The translations under genes were made by a program, and so were the position numbers. Under the pieces are notes generated by a model. It had not been told where the DNA came from and searched no databases. It worked only from the letters and a program-made list of their open reading frames with translations. A DNA stretch of 64,000 nucleotides from Microvelia longipes (Eukaryota; Arthropoda; Insecta; Hemiptera; Veliidae), in NCBI GenBank assembly GCA_018340805.1, contig JACMZG010001913.1, forward strand, positions 19,732,079-19,796,078, read 5' to 3'. Shown piece by piece: positions 55,439 to 64,000 of the stretch (position 1 is its first letter; each line of letters opens with the position of its first letter).

Positions 55439-56378
55439 ATGAGTGATATTTGTGTATTATGTAATAAAGAAATTAAACATACAAAGATTCTGCTGAATTG
55501 TGGTTGCAACAGTAAATTTCATCAAAAATGTGTAAACCTAACAGCCACCGAAATGAGAACTTTAAACATTCGAACTCGAAAACTAAAGTTCCTTTGCTCA
55601 GAATGCAACGATGTAAGTTTAATTACATTACTTTCACACATTATTCAAATAAAAAACGATCTAAAGGAGTTAAAAAATAAAATACTAATCACCAACAGAG
55701 ATAATAATGAAAAACCGGTAGATAACACAGCTGATAAACTCGGAGATGACAATGATAACAAAAACATTGTTAGCAATAATGACGGAGCCCTAACAGGTAT
55801 TTCTGAATTAAATGAAAATAAAGATCGAGAGCGAAATGTCTTCTGATTCCCAAAATTATTATGATATTCATAAAAATTATGAAGCGGACTCTGACTCAAC
55901 CAGTAGCGATAACGAAAGTAAAAATAATGACGTATTTGACAAATCAAATGATAAAGACAGTGTTGCCACTATAGAAGCAAAAAAAAATGTTGCCAACAAT
56001 TTAAATGTGAAAAAAAGGATTAGCAGTTCCCGCCATTATTTGAAATTAAGTCCCACAGCTCAAACAAGACAGAAGAGACATATTAAAGTAGCTAAAGTTT
56101 TACAAAATAATAATGATAAAAGAAAAAAAAAGGAAATTTAATTAATAATTACACAAGTTCTTTAAAAGTAGCTACAAAAAAGAAGTCTTTATTTGTTTCA
56201 AGACTAGATGTTAGAATGAAAATAAGAGATATAAAAACGTTTTTACAAATGAAATGTAAGAATATAAAACTACTAGACATTCAAAACATTCCAGTCAGAT
56301 CAAAAGAATATGTAGCCTTCAAAATTACAGTGGACGAGGAACAGTATGAAGCTATATCTAACCCTAAGTTATGGCCAG
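55439..56378 (+). pseudogene. Non-LTR retrotransposon ORF1 (PHD finger and C-terminal RNA-binding domain), cut by gap
   Basis: The first frame (55439-55846) starts MSDICVLCNKEIKH. It holds a C4HC3 PHD-type finger: Cys5, Cys8, Cys21, Cys23, His28, Cys31, Cys53, Cys56. An Asp/Asn/Lys-rich linker continues in a second frame (55812-56141). A third frame running into the gap (from before 56216) encodes SLFVSRLD, KIRDIKTFLQ and EYVAFKITVDEEQYEAI followed by LWP. The finger plus a FVSRL...FK..V......WP domain is the ORF1 layout of CR1/Jockey-type LINEs. Two frame breaks occur near A-rich runs (about 55815 and 56120), which may be sequence errors. The RT-containing ORF2 would lie in the gap. Confidence 0.75.
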
Positions 56379-57378
56379 NNNNNNNNNNNNNNNNNNNNNN
56401 NNNNNNNNNNNNNNNNNNNNNNNNNNNNNNNNNNNNNNNNNNNNNNNNNNNNNNNNNNNNNNNNNNNNNNNNNNNNNNNNNNNNNNNNNNNNNNNNNNNN
56501 NNNNNNNNNNNNNNNNNNNNNNNNNNNNNNNNNNNNNNNNNNNNNNNNNNNNNNNNNNNNNNNNNNNNNNNNNNNNNNNNNNNNNNNNNNNNNNNNNNNN
56601 NNNNNNNNNNNNNNNNNNNNNNNNNNNNNNNNNNNNNNNNNNNNNNNNNNNNNNNNNNNNNNNNNNNNNNNNNNNNNNNNNNNNNNNNNNNNNNNNNNNN
56701 NNNNNNNNNNNNNNNNNNNNNNNNNNNNNNNNNNNNNNNNNNNNNNNNNNNNNNNNNNNNNNNNNNNNNNNNNNNNNNNNNNNNNNNNNNNNNNNNNNNN
56801 NNNNNNNNNNNNNNNNNNNNNNNNNNNNNNNNNNNNNNNNNNNNNNNNNNNNNNNNNNNNNNNNNNNNNNNNNNNNNNNNNNNNNNNNNNNNNNNNNNNN
56901 NNNNNNNNNNNNNNNNNNNNNNNNNNNNNNNNNNNNNNNNNNNNNNNNNNNNNNNNNNNNNNNNNNNNNNNNNNNNNNNNNNNNNNNNNNNNNNNNNNNN
57001 NNNNNNNNNNNNNNNNNNNNNNNNNNNNNNNNNNNNNNNNNNNNNNNNNNNNNNNNNNNNNNNNNNNNNNNNNNNNNNNNNNNNNNNNNNNNNNNNNNNN
57101 NNNNNNNNNNNNNNNNNNNNNNNNNNNNNNNNNNNNNNNNNNNNNNNNNNNNNNNNNNNNNNNNNNNNNNNNNNNNNNNNNNNNNNNNNNNNNNNNNNNN
57201 NNNNNNNNNNNNNNNNNNNNNNNNNNNNNNNNNNNNNNNNNNNNNNNNNNNNNNNNNNNNNNNNNNNNNNNNNNNNNNNNNNNNNNNNNNNNNNNNNNNN
57301 NNNNNNNNNNNNNNNNNNNNNNNNNNNNNNNNNNNNNNNNNNNNNNNNNNNNNNNNNNNNNNNNNNNNNNNNNNNNNN
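56379..57378. other. Assembly gap, exactly 1000 N
   Basis: A run of exactly 1000 N, a placeholder rather than a measured length. The sequence on each side belongs to different elements, so the join is a scaffold link, not continuous sequence. Open frames reported through it have no meaning. Confidence 0.99.
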
Positions 57379-59605
57379 GTACGACTGGTGCATTGTCCTA
57401 CCCCGTTCGGGAATGGTATGGTGATCCTTCTGAAATGTTTTGATGGATCTTATAAGATGTAGTTTGCGGTGTAAGTATTGTCAGCCGCAAAATGGTCGCT
57501 GGGAGATGATTCAATTAATAACATCTGCTGCTTTCCGACCAATTGTATCTATGTTGTTGGTGTCTTTCTGCTATTTGGGTGTCCGTTGTTGCGTGTGTGT
57601 ATTCTGTGCCAGTGAGGTGGTCTTGCTTTGTATTTCCAAATGTCGGTTTAAAGATATTTGTCGAAAAAGCATTGAACAGTACTCGTGCGATTATCCGGAT
57701 TGTCGCTTTTGCGCAGAGTATTTATTTATTTCCTAGTGGAATTTCGTGGCACTCTTGCGTTGTTATGATTCTGATATTTATCAGCACTTCAATTTTTTTG
57801 TTTTGAAGAGATATACGTTGCTGTCCTATGGATTTGCTTCAGCTATGAATGTGACAAGGTATTGCTGTGGCGCGCGTGCCCGGTCGTGTACTGGCGGTAA
57901 AACGTGTCCACATACATCGTGACGTGTGATTGTGTGAAGTAATTCAGTGTATTCTGGTTTTTCTTTATGTTTTGGGAAAGGTAACCTAGATAATTTTCCC
58001 TGAATGCAGCTGACAAATCACTAATTTGACGTTTGAGGAAAATCTAACCCTATATAGGTATAGTTAGTTTTTAGGTGCTAATTTCATATCTGATTCGTTA
58101 GGTGCTAATTTTAGGCCAAATTATCTATATTGTCTTTTTTGGTTTTGTTTTATATAGAAATGTGGTCAATATTATTTTTTTGTGTTTTGTTATGTATTTT
58201 TGTTTATTTTATTTCCCGCGTTTATATAATATAACCTTCCATTTTGTCTTTATATGCTTTTAATATTTATTTCCGCGCCTATCTGTTATTGTTGCATTTT
58301 CTTGTCCCTAAATACTACTTCATACCCTTTTCAGTTATTTACTTTTACTGACATTGAGGTTAGTGGCTGAGTTGTTTGGTACGTACAATGTCTCTGTCAT
58401 CTTTACCGATGTTTCAGATTCTGCTTTGGTTTACTATTAGATTTACTTCTCCGGTTCCTTTGATTTCAGCAGTACATCCATTTGATGCTAGGTTTAGTTT
58501 TCCTTTGATTTTTCTGCCAAATTATCGAATTTTTTTCTTTGTCTTTCAAAAATGAGAAGTGCATCCTGAATCCAGACACCAAAGCTTGGTTTTTACTTCA
58601 GATTTTTCTGTTCATTTGAGTACATTCTTCTATTATGAATGTGGCGTTTTTGTTGTTTTTCCTGTTACGTTATTTGTTCGAATAACAGTTCCTTAGCTTC
58701 ATGTCCGTTATGCGAAAACATCTCTGGCATGTTTGATTTGCGTCTTTATAATCTGATTTATTTTTATTATTATAATTCTTACATTTTTATTTTCAAGATT
58801 ATTCGATAGTTTTTATTTGTTGAATTTATTTTTACGTCCTATAAATGCTTCTTGAGATGACGTTGACAGATTGTTATTATTTCGTGCTTCAAATTCTTCT
58901 ATGATCTTTATTTTTAGATTTCCTGGAGTTGGTAGAGTATCTCGAGACTCGATTGCTATTCGAAAGTTCTCGTAGGATGATGGTAATGAGTATAGCATCA
59001 TTATGCTCAATAGATCACTATTTATGTTGATTTCCATTTCCGCAAGTTTGTCTACAGTTCTAATAAGTCGTTAATATGATTTCTAATATCTTCTCCCTCA
59101 TTCATCTTTTTACTATTAGGTGTTTCAATAGAGCTGCTTTTCTTGCTGGCCTTTACTTTGAAAATTATTTTCTAGTGTGTCCCATATGTCTTTGGAACTT
59201 TTGCAGTTTTAATTTGCTTCAATTCAGCGGGATATCATTAACACTAGTTCTGACCTTGCATTTAAATCGCCTTCTTCCCATTTTGGTATGTCCTCAAGTT
59301 TAGTTGGTTTATGTTCGTCACCTGATACATATTTCCACAAAGCATTTCTTGTCAATACTGCTCTGGCTTGAATTTTCCATGTATCATAATTTTCTCTTTT
59401 TAGAGATTCAATTTTGTACGAGTTCATATTTAACTCTTAATTTTATTATTAATTATTTAAACTTACTCGTTTTTTGAATTTTTTTTCAGATTTAAATTTC
59501 TTTTTATTTGACGTATTTAAATTTTTCTGTCACTTTTTTTTCAAAATCAAAAAATTTTAAGTTTCTTGCTAATTTTTGACCTTCATTTATGATGGGCCCA
59601 TAACC
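57379..59605 (-). pseudogene. Copia internal region, second copy, truncated by gap
   Basis: It runs from within integrase (matching 46894) to the primer-binding site. Gag fragments are open at 59224-59427 (MNSYKIESLKRENYDTWKI..., intact N-terminus) and 58813-59037 (LSIMMLYSLPSSYENFRIAI then KIKIIEEFEAR). The CCHC knuckle (about 58690-58735) and protease DSGC site (about 58545-58590) can be located, but frames are broken by indels. RT and RNase H are not present after the gap. Confidence 0.85.
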
Positions 59606-59760
59606 TGTTATAAATGAGGTCTTAACTAATAGATAATATAACTCTTATTACCACTCCTTCACTATATCATATATTCATTATACAATAATATATAAATTAA
59701 CTTAATAATACAAATTGAAACTATGAACTATATCTGACATGTAAGTGTCAATGTCTAACA
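59606..59760 (-). repeat. Copia 5' LTR, second copy
   Basis: TGTTATAAATGAGG ... GTCTAACA, followed by ATACG, matching 49029-49179 with small insertions (extra A and TA). Confidence 0.92.
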
Positions 59761-60014
59761 ATACGTAGAAGCATAACCTAATATTCTTTAGAACTAATAA
59801 GACAACTCACCCTCCAAGCGCGGTCATTAGTCCGTAGACCAAAGCCCTGTTCTTATTACCGTCCGTAGCTTCAATTTATTTTTAAGCATAGTCAGTAGGC
59901 TATGCTACTTGCTAGCCTTCATGTTCAGGCATATTTCTGTTTAATTCACAGAAAAGCTCTGACTTAACTTTGTTGCAACAGCTTAACTAAAAACTACACG
60001 TGCCCCACTCCAAT

Positions 60015-60535
60015 GATAGACAGTGGCGTTCCTATGGGCCCGCAATGCAGGGGGGCCAAAAAGTTATTATAAAAAATGTAAACCTACTAATAAAACGGGT
60101 CCATGCCCCAGTAGTGATTTGTATATAGTCTGTCTTAACATCATTAATTCGCGGGGCCTTATAAGATGTGTATTTGTATACATATCTTATAAGGGATGTA
60201 GATATTGTTATCTTCACCTAAAAATGGGGCCCCGTTTAATTGGAGTATAGTCTTGCCTAATATCATCTATCTTTCTTCCTTAATATTCATCTCTTTCTTT
60301 GTAACAATCTACCAGAAAATCGGGCACCGTTTAATCTTAGTAAGTCTTTCTTAAGATCGTCATGTCTTAAGGGGCCCCTTTTTTGAGTTTTATTCAATAA
60401 CTTTACCTAATCTTAACTTAATTAATTCAATAACGGTGCCCTATTAATCTTAGTAAAGTCTTAAGATCATCAAGTTACGGGGCCCCTTGTTTGTGTTAAA
60501 TAAAATCTTTTTACCTAAAAATAGGGCCCGACAGG
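60015..60535. mobile_element. GGGGCCCC-block repeat, second copy
   Basis: Matches 49430-49955 with single-base indels. Confidence 0.6.
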
Positions 60536-60574
60536 AAAACTCAAACGCACAATTTATATTTGATTGTTTTAGTA

Positions 60575-60738
60575 CGACACACGGCTAAAATCAGTTGACA
60601 GAGCGGGAAAATAGTGTTGAGAAACCAATAAGGTTGGCTTGTTTTGAAATTGTGGGCGTGGTTTAATATCCAGGAATAACCTCATTAGCTTCCTCGCATT
60701 ATTTTCCCACGCTGTCGACTGATTTTAGCCCTGTGTCG
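60575..60738. mobile_element. TA-flanked MITE, second copy of 49989-50151
   Basis: Same ends and TA flanks. The right end here (CCCTGTGTCGTA) is one base longer than at 50141, restoring symmetry with the left end. Confidence 0.8.
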
Positions 60739-62279
60739 TACTATAGACATTTGTTATGACAATTTGCATAGTTAAACAATAATATTTTTTTTTCAGACAA
60801 CTTTGCAAAAAACCACTCAGGAGGCCTTTAAAACACCTGAAACGGATAATTCCGGTTTCGGATTTTTTTTTGCAAACACAATACTTTCCTATATATCTAC
60901 GGTATAAATAAGGAAAGTAACAATAAGCAAAGATTAACCCAAGGATCTTGAATAAAGATCTTTATTTAAAATCCTTGGATAAACCACGTCTCTGCTAGGT
61001 TGGCAATACCAATGGCGGGGAAACGAAAGGGTGATTTTTTATCATGGGAGCCGATTGATAATATTTATTTATTGCTTATTTTTACTTAATTTGTTATAAA
61101 TGAGTTAAAAATTAATAGAACAACCATCAGTGCTGTGAAAACTGTCAATATTTCATAGATAAATACTCAGGCTAATAATCAGGCTCTTATCACTACAGAC
61201 TTGGATTTGTGTTTTGTAAAGCTTGTGTTTACGATATAAACGGTTTCATATTAAAACTGTGATTAAAATATTCACAGTATAAAATATTTTTAAAATACAC
61301 AGTTTTATATATTTAAATTAAAATTCATAACAGAAAGTTGGAAAATATCAGTTAATTTAAACGACTTAATGCAATAAATGAGTAATTTTGTGAGTTCGTG
61401 CAAACTAAAAGTAAAATTAATTAGAGTGCCTATATCACTAATTAAGAAGGGAAAGCATTTAAAACATTATATTGTGATTTTCACCTATTATTATCAGTTT
61501 ATTTTTAAGCTTGTGACTACCCATTTAAAAGGTTTTTTCAATTGAAAGAGTGACTTCATCGATCACCCTAAAATTGATTAAAATTTATCACTTTAAGAAA
61601 ACATTTAAAGGTAAATCTCTAGATCACCCTTTCGTTGTCAATTTATTTTCAGCGCACGGTGGCGCTGCTACGGACTTAAAACCGCGATTTTTTTACCATT
61701 ATGAAATAAATTAATTATTATATATTTTTTACTCGTGATAAAAGTAGATTTTAAAAGTTATTATAAATTAATAACATATAATCCTGAGTTATTACGTCGC
61801 CTTATCGTTTTTTTGCAAAACTCATAAATTAAATTAATATAAATTCTATTTTAGATGAAGAATTAATTTTAATAATTTAAACAGTAATTAATTATTAAAC
61901 GTTAATTACTTTAATGTGTTATTTAACACATTTTTAATTTAATTATTTCCAAAACTGTCAGATTCAAGATGGAACTTTGAGGTTAGGAACGGTACCTTTC
62001 GATATTAAACTAATTATATTTGAAAAAAAATTAAAAATAATCATTGTTTATTTTTATTAATTTAGAGTCTATATTAGATAGTTTAGATTTTTTTCAATCA
62101 AATTATCGTATTAATTGTATCATCTGATCCATTCCTCATTATATTTTTATATTAGTTTTTGCTTTAAAAATATATTAAATGTAAATTATGAAAATGTGCA
62201 AAAATATTTAGTTAATAAATATAATAAATTCTATTATAAAAATGACGGAATATTTCATAATTATTTGTTTCGTGGTTTT

Positions 62280-62377
62280 CAAAATGGCGGAGTGGGGAAT
62301 ATATGGAAGGCCTGCTAGTTCTGGAGTCAGTTGGCCTTCTACCTTAATGCGCAGTTAGTAATATACGATATAGTGAA
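62280..62377 (+). promoter_or_regulatory. Promoter-like core, second copy of 51682-51776
   Basis: TATATG at 62300-62305, TCAGT at 62327-62331 (29-bp spacing) and a GTAAGT donor at about 62378. Confidence 0.4.
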
Positions 62378-63046
62378 GTAAGTAAAACACTTTTTTGTTA
62401 TTTTTTTTTAATTTAAAAATCATTTAATGTTTCACTATATTAAACATTATTGTTTAATATTATAAGATGTAAAATATTATAAAATGAAGAAACGTAATAA
62501 AGGTGCGACGATCTTTTCGTCGGCCATTTTGAATATTTCGTTTTATATTAAAACTTTTTACTCATTACTATCAATAGTATCTACTTACTATTACTACTAA
62601 TTCTTTCATTAAGACTACTCCTATTACAGTAATATTATTAAAAGTAATAAATTATTAGTATTGATGTTACTTACTACTAGTGCTGATATAACTACGGTTA
62701 TTTATCACTCCTCGTACATCTGTTAACCACCATTTCTATTATTACTTTACAGTTGTAACTCACACTATTAATGTAATTAATACAACTATCACTTCACCTA
62801 CTGCTGCTAGTTGTGCAACTTGTTAATAAAACATTTTGACGTCTAAAAACTACCTTAATGACCACAAATTTTAATCTTATGGAATGGTTTGATTATGTAT
62901 ATGTCTGTGTCTGCCATGGCTCTTTATTTTCGAAACATGCTCCGCTTTTGCAAAACATGTTTTTCTTATCTTCTTTTTTTCATTTGAGTTTTCATCTGTT
63001 TTTGTATTTATTCAAAAGTATTTTTTTAGTTTAATTTTCTTTTATT

Positions 63047-63297
63047 GAGGTAGTACGTAATTGAGCACTTTATTGGACCGTTTTGTTGGATGAGAAGCCA
63101 ATCATTATTGTTACAGGAGGTTATTTAGTACTTTTCACCTCCGAGGACAATAATGAATATAAAAAACTCCTAGGACGTAAAAGTAATTCATATATTGCCG
63201 CCATTACTGTAATGTAGCGTGTTCAAAAAACAATCTGTGTAAAACCTTCATGAGGTTTCTTTAAAAACGTTCATTCTGTTTTTGTTCGTAGAATAAT
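63047..63297 (+). repeat. Dispersed ~250-bp repeat, second copy of 52440-52690
   Basis: Same landmarks as 52440-52690. Confidence 0.75.
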
Positions 63298-63580
63298 TTT
63301 TTTATGATCTAATTCCTAATGAAAAACAAGCGGTGGCTGAAAACTGTTATGATAGTGTTGTACAAAAAGTCCAAGAAAATTTTAGGAAATTCTCAAAATA
63401 TTATTCAGAATCCTGTTAAATACATCCAAAATTTTTATAATTGCACAGTCAATTTAACTTAACAATAAAAAAAAAATAATTAAACAGGTATTTATTTGTC
63501 ATTTGTTTGTTTATTTTTCATTTATAATTAAACATGTACTTATTTTTTTACGTTTTTAAGCAGATACAGTGTGTGTGTCC

Positions 63581-64000
63581 TTTGCTTCCAAAGAGACTAA
63601 AACTATTAGAGGGAGTACAGGACCCGTTTAACACAGTGATAAGGGGTCTGGAAGTGTGACAGTTTCCATAGGTGTACAGTTAGGGAACTGTGCTTACCCC
63701 CACTATAGTCTCCCTAGAGCAGTGGTTCCCAACCAGGGGTCCTGGGACCCCTTGGGGGTCCCAAATGAGTTTTTAGGGGTCCCGGAGCAATTTTACAAAC
63801 TATATTGTAAAAGTAAAAAAATATTTTTTTTCTTTTGTGTGTGTTACTTAATAAATAATTAAATTATTATTTATTTATGAATTATTTAAATACTGATTAG
63901 AGTTAGAATTTTTATTTAATACTATTCCGTTCACTAAAGTAATAAGTTATAAATTATATTAAAAATTGTTACAACCTATACTGTGAGTTTGGTTTAGTAA
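63581..64000. mobile_element. hAT-type element with nested hAT, left parts only
   Basis: The TTTGCTTC target repeat is at 63581-63588, the outer element starts at 63589 and the nested CAGTGGTTCCCAACC start is at 63720. The window ends inside the nested element. Confidence 0.8.

Larger units (their letters stand above)
57379..64000. repeat. Second copy of 46894-53386
   Basis: Every landmark of 46894-53386 is present in order and orientation: copia integrase to 5' LTR, the ATACG target duplication, the GGGGCCCC repeat, MITE, promoter core, ~250-bp repeat, and hAT element with nested hAT. The copies differ by frequent 1-2-base indels and rarer substitutions, with far more errors in the first ~700 bases after the gap. 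This fits an unpolished contig end representing the same locus or its other haplotype. Confidence 0.93.

Noticed and set aside
56216..57462. Very long open frames through the N run
   Set aside because: Created by the 1000-N gap; only the first ~54 residues before the gap are real sequence and belong to LINE ORF1.

Overview
The window is AT-rich animal DNA, most likely from an insect. Spliced genes with large introns, TCAGT-type initiators, Ty1/copia and Ty3/gypsy elements, a CR1/Jockey-like LINE, Penelope-like remnants, tRNA-derived SINEs and many small terminal-inverted-repeat elements all point that way. The species cannot be named from sequence alone. Most of the window is repeats, and only three host genes can be supported, all on the + strand.

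Layout of host genes. (1) 1541-6798: the last three coding exons of an ACAP/centaurin-beta type ArfGAP (ankyrin repeats and C-terminal tail). (2) 22696-23091: the first two coding exons of a BRMS1/BRMS1-like (Sds3 family) subunit of the Sin3-HDAC corepressor, with a candidate TATA/initiator promoter and non-coding first exon at 20226-20322; its later exons were not found. (3) 36655-37785: a single-exon YTHDC1/YT521-B-like m6A reader with an intact YTH aromatic cage.

Layout of large mobile elements. 24802-31513 is a minus-strand Ty3/gypsy element with an intact RT-RNaseH-integrase ORF, a frame-broken gag/protease region, a Pro-rich ORF where env would lie, and a regularly spaced motif array downstream. 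44675-49179 is a minus-strand Ty1/copia element with matching LTRs, a perfect 5-bp target duplication (ATACG), a half-tRNA-type primer site and a polypurine tract, but broken reading frames. 55439-56378 is the ORF1 of a non-LTR element with a PHD-type finger; it runs into a 1000-N assembly gap. After the gap, 57379-64000 repeats 46894-53386 almost base for base with small indels, so it is either a recent duplication or, more likely, an assembly duplicate.

Layout of small elements. Six families recur: a TA-flanked ~163-bp element (CTAAAATCAGTTGAC ends), a ~280-310-bp element (CAYAGAGATATA ends), a hAT element nested inside a hAT-type element, tRNA-headed SINEs, large near-perfect palindromes carrying hammerhead-ribozyme-like cores, and a tiny 60-66-bp unit of three micro-hairpins flanked by 12-16-bp direct repeats. 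The last two are the most unusual content here. The palindromes share a CUGANGA / one extra base / stem II / GAAA layout, one of them carries a Penelope-like coding fragment, and the largest relative of the tiny unit carries a canonical hammerhead core closed by a perfect 17-bp stem III.
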